DNA from: Kluyvera sichuanensis
GTDB taxonomy: Bacteria; Pseudomonadota; Gammaproteobacteria; Enterobacterales; Enterobacteriaceae
Length of the DNA: 64,000 bases
Assembly: GCF_014218705.1 (NCBI RefSeq)
Contig: NZ_JABBJF010000007.1
Span: 121,713 to 185,712, forward strand
Direction of reading: 5' to 3'
Position 1 is the stretch's first letter, and each line of letters begins with the position of its first letter. Shown in pieces: positions 1-11,423 of this stretch. The translations under genes were made by a program, and so were the position numbers. A model generated the notes under the pieces. It saw nothing but the letters and a program-made list of their open reading frames with translations, searched no databases and was not told the origin of the DNA.

Positions 1-1595
<1,595 letters not shown>

Positions 1596-1686
1596 TTATT
1601 GTTATGTGGTCGGATGAGTTACTAATTTAGCCGTCGGCGGGAAAAAGGGAAAAGGGGAATGCGATGATTGTGATGGGATTCAAAGA

Positions 1687-1715
1687 ACGCCCCCCCACCA
1701 AAGGGTAGGGGGCGT
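1687..1715 (-). terminator. Rho-independent terminator after patA
   Basis: An 8-bp GC-rich stem pairs 1687-1694 with 1708-1715 around a 13-base loop, 5 bases past the patA stop on the minus strand. The following bases on that strand are only moderately T-rich (TTCTTTG). Confidence 0.7.
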
Positions 1716-1719
1716 GAGT

Positions 1720-3173
<1,454 letters not shown>

Positions 3174-3404
3174 CATCAGCGTTGGCGGTGAAAATCGGGA
3201 TAAACGCCAGGGGAAATCGCACTTGTACAATATTTAATCGTCCAGCGAAACGGGAGAGTGTGAAAGCGGTCACGCAGAGGTGCGTTGTGGTTGGGCGTAT
3301 TGCCCTACAAAAGGGCAGGTTTTGCGCCACGACTGAGCAGCAAAGAATGACGTGGTGAAAGTAGGGCTTTTGTCGATTTTGCGATCTAACGCAAAATTAA
3401 CAAT

Positions 3405-3431
3405 TAAGGTTAATTTAATATCCTCCGATAT
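3405..3431 (+). promoter_or_regulatory. sigma-28 (FliA) promoter of aer
   Basis: TAAGGTTA, 11 bases, then TCCGATAT, against the flagellar-class consensus TAAAGTTT-N11-GCCGATAA (6 of 8 in each half). It lies 46 bases before the aer start. Aer is a known class-3 flagellar-regulon gene in E. coli. Confidence 0.75.
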
Positions 3432-3476
3432 AACAATTGTAATACATTTCTCTTTGCACCTGAAAAGGATGTTCGT

Positions 3477-4997
3477 ATGTCTACCCTGCCCGACCTGAAT
3501 TCGTCCGAATCGCTTCTGGACGACCACACCACTTTGATGTCCACCACCGATCTCAACAGCTATATCACCCACGTAAACGATGCCTTTATAAAGGTGAGCG
3601 GCTATAGCCGCCACGAGATGTTGGGCCAGCCGCACAATATGGTGCGCCATCCTGATATGCCAAAAGCTGCTTTTGCCGATATGTGGCGTACTCTGAAGCA
3701 GGGCGAGCCGTGGAGCGGCATCGTCAAAAATCGCCCGAAACACGGCGGCCATTACTGGGTGCGTGCGAACGCCATCCCCCAGGTGCGTAATGGCAAAACG
3801 ATTGGCTATATGTCGATTCGCACCAAAGCCAGCGAGGAAGAGGTGGCGGCGGTTGAGCCGCTGTATCAGGCGCTTCGCGAAGAACGCAGCAATAAGCGTC
3901 TCTATAAAGGTCGTGTTATCAGTAAACGCTGGTGGGGCAAGCTGTCGGCTATCCCGCTGCGCTGGCGGGTCAGAAGCATTATGCTGGGGTTCTACCTGCT
4001 GCTTGCGGTGAGCCTGTTGGCCCTGAGCGCGCCGATTCTGGCGGTGCTGGCGTCGGCGGTGATCCTCTTACTGACCACGCTGGTACTGGAGTGGCAGATT
4101 GTTCGCCCGGTGGAAAATGTGGCGCGACAGGCGCTTAGCGTGGCAACCGGTGAACGTAACAGCGTTGATCCGTTGCCGCGCAGCGATGAGCTGGGCCTAA
4201 CGCTACGCGCGGTTGGCCAGCTCGGGTTGATGTGCCGCTGGTTGATAAACGATGTCTCGACGCAGGTGAATAGCGTGAGCGACGGCAGCGATGTGCTAGC
4301 CCGAGGTAATGAAGATCTGAATCAGCGCACTCAGGAAACGGTGGTCAACGTGCAGCAAACGGTGGCGACCATGAGCCAGATGGCGGCATCGGTGCAGAAT
4401 AACTCTCAGACGGCCGCCGAGGCCGATAAGCTTTCGTTGGCGGCCAGCGGCGCGGCGGCGCAGGGCGGCCAGGCGATGCACCGGGTGGTGCAGACCATGG
4501 AAGATATCGCTGACAGCACGCAGCGCATCGGTTCTATCACGACCTTGATTAACGATATCGCGTTCCAGACCAATATCCTGGCGTTGAACGCCGCCGTTGA
4601 AGCGGCGCGCGCGGGCGAGCAGGGGAGAGGGTTTGCCGTGGTCGCCGGGGAAGTTCGCCATCTGGCGAGCCGTAGCGCGACGGCGGCAAACGAAATTCGT
4701 CAGCTGATTGAGGCCAGCGCCAGCAAGGTGCAGTCGGGCTCCGAGCAGGTTCATGCTGCCGGGCGCACGATGGATGACATTGTCTCGCAGGTACAGAATG
4801 TCACCCAGCTGATTGCGCAGATTAGTCAATCTACGTCTGAACAGGCCACGGGGCTGTCTGATTTAACGCGTGCCGTGGCGAAGCTGGATGAGATCACCCA
4901 GAAAAACGCCGGACTGGTGGCGGAAAGCGCCAACGTGTCGGCGATGGTAAAACACCGCGCCAGCCGTTTACAGGATGCGGTCACCGTACTGCATTAA
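3477..4997 (+). CDS. aer: aerotaxis receptor Aer
   Basis: Inner-membrane energy/oxygen taxis transducer of 506 residues, the same length as E. coli Aer. Residues 1-120 form an N-terminal PAS domain that binds FAD ([16 protein letters not shown], then HYWVRANA). A hydrophobic hairpin around 165-205 anchors it in the membrane, followed by a HAMP segment. The C-terminal signalling domain carries the invariant chemoreceptor hairpin tip ([20 protein letters not shown]). It signals to CheW/CheA. There is no periplasmic domain. It starts at an ATG preceded by AAAGGA and overlaps the convergent yqjI stop by 4 bases. Confidence 0.97.
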   Translation: MSTLPDLNSSESLLDDHTTLMSTTDLNSYITHVNDAFIKVSGYSRHEMLGQPHNMVRHPDMPKAAFADMWRTLKQGEPWSGIVKNRPKHGGHYWVRANAIPQVRNGKTIGYMSIRTKASEEEVAAVEPLYQALREERSNKRLYKGRVISKRWWGKLSAIPLRWRVRSIMLGFYLLLAVSLLALSAPILAVLASAVILLLTTLVLEWQIVRPVENVARQALSVATGERNSVDPLPRSDELGLTLRAVGQLGLMCRWLINDVSTQVNSVSDGSDVLARGNEDLNQRTQETVVNVQQTVATMSQMAASVQNNSQTAAEADKLSLAASGAAAQGGQAMHRVVQTMEDIADSTQRIGSITTLINDIAFQTNILALNAAVEAARAGEQGRGFAVVAGEVRHLASRSATAANEIRQLIEASASKVQSGSEQVHAAGRTMDDIVSQVQNVTQLIAQISQSTSEQATGLSDLTRAVAKLDEITQKNAGLVAESANVSAMVKHRASRLQDAVTVLH

Positions 4998-5575
4998 TCC
5001 AGCTGCGAGATCTCCAGCGCCGCGCGGTCGATAATGCCAATCACCTGTTTCAGCTGCGCGTCGCCGATCTCGCCCTGATTCACCTTCAGGTCGAGCACCG
5101 CCTTAAAGTTATCCAGCGCCCGCTTCATTTGCGGGTTTTTGCGCAGCTCATGTCCGACCATCCTGGACTTCAGACGTGCCTGAATATGTTCCAGCGGTTC
5201 CTGATTTTCTTCCAGCGTCTGGATGCCTTCTGCGGTAATGGCGATTTTTTTACGCCCGCCGTCCTCTTCATGCACGGTAATCAGCCCCTGATCCTGGAGC
5301 AGGTCGAGCGTCGGGTAGATAACGCCTGGGCTTGGGCTATAGTTGCCCTGGGTTAGCGCCTCAATGGCTTTAATCAGTTCATAGCCGTGGCTGGCGTTAT
5401 CCTTCAGGATGTTGAGGACCACCAGGCGTAGTTCGCCGTGGCCGAAGAAGCGCTGGCGACGTCCGCCGCCGCCGTGGCCTTCACCACGCCCGCCACGATG
5501 TTCACACTCACCGTGCTCGCCGCGATGTCCGCGACCACCACGGCCACGATGTTCAGAATCAGAGAAAGGTCTCAT
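4994..5575 (-). CDS. yqjI: PadR-family metal-responsive repressor YqjI
   Basis: Transcriptional repressor of 193 residues. The N-terminal 45 residues are rich in His and Gly ([13 protein letters not shown]), a likely metal-binding tail. A PadR-type winged helix follows ([20 protein letters not shown], then [18 protein letters not shown]). E. coli YqjI represses yqjH and itself and is relieved by nickel, linking nickel stress to iron homeostasis. It is divergent from yqjH and convergent with aer. Confidence 0.93.
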   Translation of the reverse strand: MRPFSDSEHRGRGGRGHRGEHGECEHRGGRGEGHGGGGRRQRFFGHGELRLVVLNILKDNASHGYELIKAIEALTQGNYSPSPGVIYPTLDLLQDQGLITVHEEDGGRKKIAITAEGIQTLEENQEPLEHIQARLKSRMVGHELRKNPQMKRALDNFKAVLDLKVNQGEIGDAQLKQVIGIIDRAALEISQLD

Positions 5576-5595
5576 GATGTTTATCCTTACGTTGT

Positions 5596-5620
5596 TTAGA
5601 TATATCTAACTTATATCTAA
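5596..5620. promoter_or_regulatory. YqjI-type operator near yqjI start
   Basis: A perfect 14-bp palindrome TTAGATATATCTAA (5596-5609) is followed by a second half-site TTATATCTAA (5611-5620), just upstream of yqjI. A 12-bp version recurs before yqjH. Autoregulation by YqjI is the natural reading. Confidence 0.65.
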
Positions 5621-5751
5621 AGTTATGTCTTTAGCAATATCGAAAATGAGAAAATTATTAATTTATTGATATTTAATGATTTTAATTTTGGTGGTGAGTT
5701 TTTTGTGCGCTGTTATTCATATATCTTAAAAATAGCTTGCTTTCTGTTTAG

Positions 5752-5792
5752 TTGGCAATCATTATCATTTGCAAATGATTTAGATATATCTA
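5752..5792 (+). promoter_or_regulatory. yqjH promoter region with Fur box and YqjI palindrome
   Basis: A -35-like TTGGCA (5752-5757) is followed by a Fur-box-like inverted stretch (5757-5780, AATCATTATCATTTGC then AAATGATT) covering the expected -10. Then comes the palindrome TAGATATATCTA (5781-5792). Iron control through Fur and nickel control through YqjI are both expected for yqjH. Confidence 0.65.
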
Positions 5793-5811
5793 TTTGTGAG
5801 AGAGACGCCGA

Positions 5812-6576
5812 ATGAAAGAGAACAAGTACCCACAGCGCGTGCGCAATGAACTCCGTTTCCGTGAACTGACCGTCCTGCGCGTTGAGCGCATTGGCGACGC
5901 TTTCCAGCGCGTGGTGCTGGGCGGCGAGGCGCTGGATGGTTTTAGTTCGCGTGGCTTTGACGATCACACCAAGCTGTTTTTCCCGCAGGCAGGTAGCACC
6001 CTGACACCACCGACGATGACCGATGAGGGCATTGTGTGGGCAGACGGTGTACGCCCGCAGGCCCGCGACTATACGCCGCTCTATAACGCCGAGCGCCATG
6101 AGCTGGCCTACGATTTCTTTATCCACGATGGCGGTGTTGCCAGCCAGTGGGCAATGGAGGCAAAAGCAGGCGATACGCTGCTTATCGGCGGCCCGCGCGG
6201 TTCACTGGTGGTGCCGGAAGATTATGCCTGGCAGCTGTATGTTTGCGATGAAACCGGTATGCCAGCGCTGCGTCGCCGTCTGGAAGCGCTGCAAACGCTA
6301 GCGGAGCGCCCGCAGGTAACGGCGCTGGTGATGGTAAAAGACGAAGCGGACACAGCCTATCTGGCCGGGTTTGATGGTTTCAATATCGAGTGGATCTCCG
6401 GCTACGATGCAGCCACCGTTGCCGCGCGGCTGGCACAGCTCACGGTGCCGGCGTCGGATTACTTTATCTGGCTGAGCGGTGAAGGGAAGGTGGTAAAAAA
6501 CCTGACCGATGGTTTTGTGACCGACGCTATCGACCCGCAGCTGGTGCGTTCAAGCGCCTACTGGCACGCGAAATAA
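5812..6576 (+). CDS. yqjH: NADPH-dependent ferric-chelate reductase YqjH
   Basis: Siderophore-interacting, ViuB-like FAD flavoprotein of 254 residues that reduces ferric chelates and frees iron in the cytoplasm. Visible features are the flavin-binding RDYTPLYNAERHELAYDFFIHDGG block, the GDTLLIGGPRGSLVVP loop and the C-terminal SGEGKVVKNL motif with an aromatic end (AYWHAK). It starts at an ATG after a GAGAGA Shine-Dalgarno. It is divergent from yqjI, its known repressor. Confidence 0.95.
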   Translation: MKENKYPQRVRNELRFRELTVLRVERIGDAFQRVVLGGEALDGFSSRGFDDHTKLFFPQAGSTLTPPTMTDEGIVWADGVRPQARDYTPLYNAERHELAYDFFIHDGGVASQWAMEAKAGDTLLIGGPRGSLVVPEDYAWQLYVCDETGMPALRRRLEALQTLAERPQVTALVMVKDEADTAYLAGFDGFNIEWISGYDAATVAARLAQLTVPASDYFIWLSGEGKVVKNLTDGFVTDAIDPQLVRSSAYWHAK

Positions 6577-6982
6577 CCGCATTCCGGTTGCGCTATACGA
6601 TGACGTGATAGCGCGACCCCCTTCCTGCCATCTCTCTCCCTATGATTTATCCTGATCTCCCATCATCATTATGATGAACACCCCGTTTTCCATACTTTTT
6701 ATACGATTATTTTGCACGATTATCAGGGCTTTACTTAGCGATTGATTTTTATCTAATTGATTGTTTTAAAATGATTATTACTACTTAAACCTATGGTTAT
6801 GTGATGTCAATCACTACATTGGGTTTTCCAATACAAAATCTGTAAAACTAGAACTTTGTCGACTTTTCGTCTAAAAATACCGGGTCAAGGGCTAGACACG
6901 ACCACTTAATGGTTATCAAATGGTTAAAAAATACCGTGTCAGATGTTATTCATCGACAAAATTAAAAAATGGTTAGCCCGCA
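6577..6982. other. AT-rich leader/promoter region, no gene
   Basis: About 400 bases between yqjH and the ERIC element. I see no credible coding frame or tRNA. It contains a CRP-like site (6800-6815) and presumably the promoter of the downstream peptide transporter. Confidence 0.6.
6800..6815. promoter_or_regulatory. CRP-like binding site
   Basis: TGTGA-TGTCAA-TCACT matches TGTGA-N6-TCACA at 9 of 10 positions. It lies 335 bases upstream of the peptide transporter start and is consistent with catabolite control of peptide uptake. The position of the transcript start is not established. Confidence 0.5.
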
Positions 6983-7109
6983 TATACCCTAAATAATTCG
7001 AGTTGTAGGAAGGCGGCAAGGGAGTGAATCCCCAGGAGCTTACTCTAGTAAGTGACTGGGGTGAGCGAACGCAGCCAACGCACCTGCAACTTGAAGTATG
7101 ACGGGTATA
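6983..7109. repeat. ERIC element (127 bp)
   Basis: A complete enterobacterial repetitive intergenic consensus element. It opens TATACCCTAAATAATTCGAG, has the central inverted arms GAATCCCCAGGAGCTTAC and GTAAGTGACTGGGG, and closes GACGGGTATA. Its length is exactly 127 bases. It lies in the leader of the peptide transporter, ending 40 bases before the ATG, so the transcript may fold into the ERIC hairpin. Confidence 0.93.
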
Positions 7110-7149
7110 CACGACTTACCTGCGTTACGACGCACCTTCTGGAGAAACT

Positions 7150-8703
7150 ATGCATTCCTCTGTTAATAAAAACGAAAGCCGAACCTTTTTCGGTCATCCG
7201 TACCCATTGGGTTCGCTGTTCTTTACCGAAATGTGGGAGCGATTCTCGTTTTACGGTATCCGCCCGTTACTGATTCTGTTTATGGCGGCAACCGTCTATG
7301 ACGGCGGCATGGGCTTAGCGCGTGAAAACGCCTCGGCGATTGTAGGGATCTTCGCGGGGACCATGTACCTGGCGGCGCTGCCGGGCGGCTGGCTGGCCGA
7401 TAACTGGCTTGGCCAACAAAAGGCAGTGTGGTACGGCTCCATTCTGATTGCGCTCGGCCACCTGTCGATCGCGCTGTCGGCCTTTATGGGTGACAACCTG
7501 TTCTTTATCGGCCTGATGTTTATCGTGCTGGGCTCTGGTCTGTTCAAGACCTGTATCTCGGTCATGGTTGGTACACTGTATAAAAAGGGCGATGCCCGTC
7601 GTGACGGCGGCTTCTCGCTGTTTTATATGGGTATCAACATGGGGTCATTTATCGCGCCGCTGATTTCCGGCTGGCTGATTAAATCCCACGGTTGGCACTG
7701 GGGCTTTGGCATCGGTGGTATCGGGATGCTGGTGGCGCTGGTTATCTTCCGCGTGTTCGCTGTACCGGCGATGAAACGCTACGACAGCGAAGTGGGCCTC
7801 GACTCCACCTGGAACAGCCCGGTGGCGAAGAAAAACGGCGTCGGCGCGTGGCTGCTGGCGTTAGCGGTGGGCGTGGCAGTGATTATCACCCTGATTGCCC
7901 AGGGCATCATTGTGATTAACCCGGTGGCGGTTGCCAGCGTGCTGGTGTACGTGATTGCGGCGTCCGTTGCGCTGTACTTCATCTACCTGTTTGCCTTCGC
8001 GGGCCTGAGCCGTAAAGAGCGCGCGCGTCTGCTGGTGTGCTTTATTCTGCTGGTCTCCGCCGCGTTCTTCTGGTCGGCCTTCGAGCAGAAGCCAACGTCC
8101 TTTAACCTGTTTGCTAACGACTATACCAACCGCATGATCGGTGATTTTGAGATCCCTGCGGTGTGGTTCCAGTCGATTAACGCCCTGTTTATCATCCTGC
8201 TGGCACCGGTCTTTAGCTGGGCCTGGCCTGCGCTGGCGCGTAAAAACGTCCGTCCAGGCAGTATCACCAAGTTCGTTATCGGTATTCTGTGTGCGGCGGC
8301 AGGCTTTGGCCTGATGATGCTGGCGGCGCAAAACGTGCTGAGTAACGGTGGCGCTGGCGTATCGCCAATGTGGCTGGTGGGCAGCATCCTGATGCTGACG
8401 CTCGGCGAACTGTGCCTGAGCCCGATTGGTCTGGCAACCATGACGCTGCTGGCACCGGAGAGAATGCGCGGCCAGATGATGGGGCTGTGGTTCTGTGCCA
8501 GTGCGCTGGGTAACCTGGCGGCGGGTCTGATCGGTGGCCACGTGAAGGCTGACCAGCTGGATATGCTGCCGGACCTGTTTGCCCGCTGTTCTATCGCGCT
8601 GCTGATTTGTGCGGCGGTGCTGTGCGTGCTGATTGTGCCGGTTCGCCGGATGCTGGAAAACGCCAAATCCAGCGCGGAGCAAAAGCCAGTCAGCAACGCG
8701 TAA
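7150..8703 (+). CDS. POT/PTR-family proton-dependent peptide transporter
   Basis: A 517-residue integral membrane protein of the proton-coupled oligopeptide transporter family (major facilitator superfamily). The diagnostic N-terminal motif is FFTEMWERFSFYGIRPLL (ExxER-type), followed by about 12-14 hydrophobic segments and the signature FxxFYMGINMGSFIAPLISG around residues 155-175. It should import di- and tripeptides with protons across the inner membrane. It is not close to DtpA or DtpB over its length, so I give no symbol. The start ATG has GGAGAA 5 bases upstream. It is monocistronic, with a strong terminator behind it. Confidence 0.9.
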   Translation: MHSSVNKNESRTFFGHPYPLGSLFFTEMWERFSFYGIRPLLILFMAATVYDGGMGLARENASAIVGIFAGTMYLAALPGGWLADNWLGQQKAVWYGSILIALGHLSIALSAFMGDNLFFIGLMFIVLGSGLFKTCISVMVGTLYKKGDARRDGGFSLFYMGINMGSFIAPLISGWLIKSHGWHWGFGIGGIGMLVALVIFRVFAVPAMKRYDSEVGLDSTWNSPVAKKNGVGAWLLALAVGVAVIITLIAQGIIVINPVAVASVLVYVIAASVALYFIYLFAFAGLSRKERARLLVCFILLVSAAFFWSAFEQKPTSFNLFANDYTNRMIGDFEIPAVWFQSINALFIILLAPVFSWAWPALARKNVRPGSITKFVIGILCAAAGFGLMMLAAQNVLSNGGAGVSPMWLVGSILMLTLGELCLSPIGLATMTLLAPERMRGQMMGLWFCASALGNLAAGLIGGHVKADQLDMLPDLFARCSIALLICAAVLCVLIVPVRRMLENAKSSAEQKPVSNA

Positions 8704-8721
8704 TCCCGTTCTGACACCTGA

Positions 8722-8751
8722 GCCGGTACAATGCTGTACCGGCTTTTTTTT
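8722..8751 (+). terminator. Rho-independent terminator of the peptide transporter
   Basis: A perfect 9-bp stem GCCGGTACA/TGTACCGGC with the loop ATGC is followed by eight T residues, 18 bases after the stop codon. Confidence 0.95.
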
Positions 8752-8907
8752 GCGCAGCGTGCACCATTTCTTGCGCAAAACAGCCATAAAACGTGATTTT
8801 TGATCGAGAATAAGTGCAATAACGTGAGCGGTTCCTTTGAAATTGCGGCGGATTCCGGTCCATAGTATAGACTTGATTACTACGTGGTTAATTTTAAGGA
8901 CAAGCAT

Positions 8908-9207
8908 ATGCCAGCAGTCATTGATAAAGCGTTGGATTTTATTGGTGGTATGAACACGTCTGAGCCAGTACCACAGTCCATGGATGAAAGTACGGCAAAG
9001 GGAATTCTGAAATATTTGAAAGAATTAGGTACTCCGGCGAGCGCTGCCGATGTAGCTGAACGCGGCCATCAGGAAGGCTGGAGCGACGGATTTACCGATA
9101 AAGTCGCAGGATGGGCCGACAAGGTTGAGTCCGGCGAGCATATGGTGATTAAGAACCCTGAATTTTTCTCTTCCTACATGCGTGAAGAGCTTCGCTCACT
9201 GGTGTGA
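8908..9207 (+). CDS. small conserved protein, DUF2795-like
   Basis: A 99-residue soluble protein of unknown function. The middle (GILKYLKELGTPASAADVAE) has the leucine-plus-PAS pattern I associate with DUF2795, but this is a weak match made by eye. I start at the ATG at 8908, which has AAGGA 7 bases upstream, rather than at the in-frame codon at 8884. It has no signal peptide or membrane segment. A terminator follows directly, so it is monocistronic. Confidence 0.7.
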   Translation: MPAVIDKALDFIGGMNTSEPVPQSMDESTAKGILKYLKELGTPASAADVAERGHQEGWSDGFTDKVAGWADKVESGEHMVIKNPEFFSSYMREELRSLV

Positions 9208-9240
9208 GTTAATCCTGTATAAACCGCAATAACCGATCCC

Positions 9241-9277
9241 GGATGCTTTCACCTTCAACGTGAGAGCATCCTTTCTT
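9241..9277 (+). terminator. Rho-independent terminator
   Basis: A 12-bp stem (GGATGCTTTCAC with GTGAGAGCATCC, one G-U pair) has a 7-base loop and is followed by TTTCTT, 33 bases past the preceding stop. Confidence 0.85.
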
Positions 9278-10117
9278 AGTTTGTGCCCTTCATTTTCCAA
9301 CCCTGCAATATTCGCTTTTTTGCCTCCGCGATGCTGGTATTACGTGTGGCGAAATTAAAATCACATCACGTATTTATTTTAAGCATTTTAAATATTTCAT
9401 TTATTAGCAGTGATTTTATTACCAGACTATTTATTTCGGCGTTTATTTTATCGTATTTTTTCTATCAAGAAATTTAACCTTTCTTGCCGCTATTATTTTT
9501 TTTCATCATCTTAAATTAAAAAATTATGAATAAATTGCTACTAAGGTTAATCGATTACATTATTTTGATTTGCGAAAGCAGCGGTGATGATTAAAGAATC
9601 ATTGCGGATTTATTGATATTTACCGTTGAAATTTGATTTTAGTCAACAAATCATGCTGATGGTTTATGCTGAAGGCACAGTGGGTATGGGGTTAAACCTA
9701 CCTGTCATGAGGCTTTGCTGCCATTCGTTACCTATTTTAGAGATGTTGTTTAACAATTAATTCATGTTGACGGAGTTACATTTTAAATATTAGGCTTTAC
9801 ACAAATTTACGACCAGAGGTAAACGCTTTCACACCTATCTGAAAGCCAGTTATTTCTGCGTTGAAAAAAATAAAAGCACCGATAACGAGTGCATAACAAA
9901 AAATACCGTAATAAAAACTGCAAAAGCAGATGTGGTGTTTTTTGACGATCCATTATTTGTTAATTGATGAGTGGCAAAATGATACGGAATGGTTCTATGC
10001 GGAGCATGATAGCCTCTGCACGTTCGTTCGGCATACGTCAAATCGATTCTGAATCCCGCTTGCATCGCGGGATGCTCGGAAGCCAGCTCATCCTTTGAAT
10101 TCGGTAATCAGCCTTAG
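9278..10117. other. long AT-rich region upstream of the porin
   Basis: About 840 bases without a convincing gene. Composition is very AT-rich to about 9800. A stretch around 9774-9800 (GTTACATTTTAAATATT) recalls OmpR-box composition, and 10053-10073 forms a 7-bp hairpin (ATCCCGC/GCGGGAT). A long upstream regulatory region is normal for osmoregulated porins, and a small RNA ending at the terminator at 10118-10143 is possible. Confidence 0.4.
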
Positions 10118-10143
10118 GCTCTCCCTTGCGGGAGGGCTTTTTT
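10118..10143 (+). terminator. intrinsic terminator inside the porin upstream region
   Basis: An 8-bp stem GCTCTCCC/GGGAGGGC with a TTGC loop is followed by six T residues. No coding gene precedes it for over 900 bases, so it ends either a small RNA or an attenuated porin leader. Confidence 0.75.
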
Positions 10144-10181
10144 AATGACGCGCGATAGCCTCGCGAGCCATTAAAAAAGCC
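10135..10181. repeat. long imperfect inverted repeat overlapping the leader terminator
   Basis: 10135-10154 pairs with 10162-10181 at 18 of 20 positions around a 7-base loop. The left arm includes the T-run and last stem bases of the terminator at 10118-10143. The two structures therefore compete for the same bases. It lies 54 bases before the porin start codon. Confidence 0.75.
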
Positions 10182-10234
10182 TGGATTACCGGGCAAATCC
10201 CTACGGGGAATAATAATCAAAGGAACATAAAAAA

Positions 10235-11329
10235 ATGATGAAAAGCAAGCTGGCAATTCTGATCGGTCTCGTGGCGCTGGCATCCACCGCTCACGCTGCT
10301 GAAATCTATAACAAAGACAGCAACAAACTTGATCTGTACGGCAAAGTGAAGGCAGAGCACGACTTCACCTCTTCCGTTGGCAACTCTGACGCGACCTATG
10401 CTCGTCTGGGCTTCAAAGGTGAAACTCAGATCGCCAACGGCGTGGTGGGTTATGGTCAGTTTGAACACCAGTTCAACGCTGACCAGGCCGAAGGCCCTGC
10501 GCAGACTGAATCTACCCGTCTGGCGTTTGCTGGTCTGGATCTGGGCGACTACGGTTCTATCGACTACGGCCGTAACTACGGTATCCAGTACGACATCGGT
10601 TCTTATACCGACGTGCTGACCGAATTCGGCGGTGACTCTTTCCAGAACGTCGACAACTACATGAACCAGCGCACCACCGGTGTTCTGACCTATCGTAACA
10701 AAAACTTCTTCGGTCTGGTCGACGGTCTGGCGCTGGGTCTCCAGTACCAGGGTGCTAACGAACGTGAAGATGCGCCGCTGAAGTCAAACGGAGAAGGCTT
10801 CGGTACTTCCCTCCAGTACGAAATTCCTGATTCTGGTGTGACTGTAGGTGCAGCATACAGCCGTGCGAACACGACGGATGTGGAATATGAAATCCCGGGA
10901 AGTGGCGCTTCTTATAAACCAGCTTTAGGCAATACTGCTGAAGCCTGGTCTGTGGGTGCAAAATATGATGCTAATAGCCTCATGCTGGCCACCACTTATA
11001 CCGAAACTCATAACATGACCCCACTGAAGCCAGTGATCAATGATGTGATGATCCCGCTCTTCACCGATAAATCTAAAGCGTTTGAAGCTATCGCAGGTTA
11101 CACCTTTGACTTCGGTCTGCAGCCTACCGTTGGTTACGTACAGCAGCGTGCGGAACTTGCCGGTCACTCTTTCGACGCGGTTAAATATGTTCAGTTGGGC
11201 GCTGCTTACTACTTCAACAAAAACTTTGCGGTGGATGCAGCATACAAAATCAACCTGCTGAAAGATGGTAATGACTTCGGTTTCAAAACCGACGATCAGA
11301 CCGTACTGGGCGCTACCTACCAGTTCTAA
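10235..11329 (+). CDS. OmpC/OmpF-family general porin
   Basis: A 364-residue outer-membrane trimeric beta-barrel porin. It has a Sec signal peptide (MMKSKLAILIGLVALASTAHA) cut before AEIYNKDSNKLDLYGK, the classical mature porin start, and it ends in the obligatory C-terminal Phe (LGATYQF). The constriction-loop region around FGGDSFQNVDNYMNQRTTGV is typical. It belongs to the OmpC/OmpF/PhoE group but is not adjacent to rcsDB or asnS, so I assign no symbol. AAGGA lies 9-13 bases before the ATG. It stands alone with terminators behind it. Confidence 0.93.
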   Translation: MMKSKLAILIGLVALASTAHAAEIYNKDSNKLDLYGKVKAEHDFTSSVGNSDATYARLGFKGETQIANGVVGYGQFEHQFNADQAEGPAQTESTRLAFAGLDLGDYGSIDYGRNYGIQYDIGSYTDVLTEFGGDSFQNVDNYMNQRTTGVLTYRNKNFFGLVDGLALGLQYQGANEREDAPLKSNGEGFGTSLQYEIPDSGVTVGAAYSRANTTDVEYEIPGSGASYKPALGNTAEAWSVGAKYDANSLMLATTYTETHNMTPLKPVINDVMIPLFTDKSKAFEAIAGYTFDFGLQPTVGYVQQRAELAGHSFDAVKYVQLGAAYYFNKNFAVDAAYKINLLKDGNDFGFKTDDQTVLGATYQF

Positions 11330-11338
11330 TTCAGGTAG

Positions 11339-11364
11339 CAAACTCTCATTAGTTTGTTTTTTTT
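11339..11364 (+). terminator. first porin terminator
   Basis: The hairpin CAAACT/AGTTTG with a 6-base loop is followed by eight T residues, 10 bases after the porin stop. Confidence 0.8.
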
Positions 11365-11394
11365 ATATGTGCCTAATTCTTTTGAACGTATTTT

Positions 11395-11418
11395 GCCCCG
11401 CTTCGGTGGGGCTTTTTT
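11395..11418 (+). terminator. second porin terminator
   Basis: The stem GCCCC/GGGGC with an 8-base loop is followed by six T residues, just before the end of the convergent prpR. It prevents read-through into prpR. Confidence 0.8.
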
Positions 11419-11423
11419 ATGCC

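Noticed and set aside
7052..7273. 73-residue ORF across the ERIC element
   Set aside because: Starts inside the ERIC repeat and runs into the transporter in another frame.
7861..8907. 348-residue minus-strand ORF
   Set aside because: Mostly antisense to the peptide transporter, rich in His, Gln and Arg without any domain pattern.
9283..9477. 64-residue hydrophobic ORF upstream of the porin
   Set aside because: Lies in very AT-rich DNA with no ribosome site; the hydrophobicity follows from base composition.
9850..10065. possible small membrane protein on the minus strand
   Set aside because: The hydrophobic end (FAVFITVFFVMHSLSVLLFF) is tempting, but no start codon with a ribosome site lies near it.
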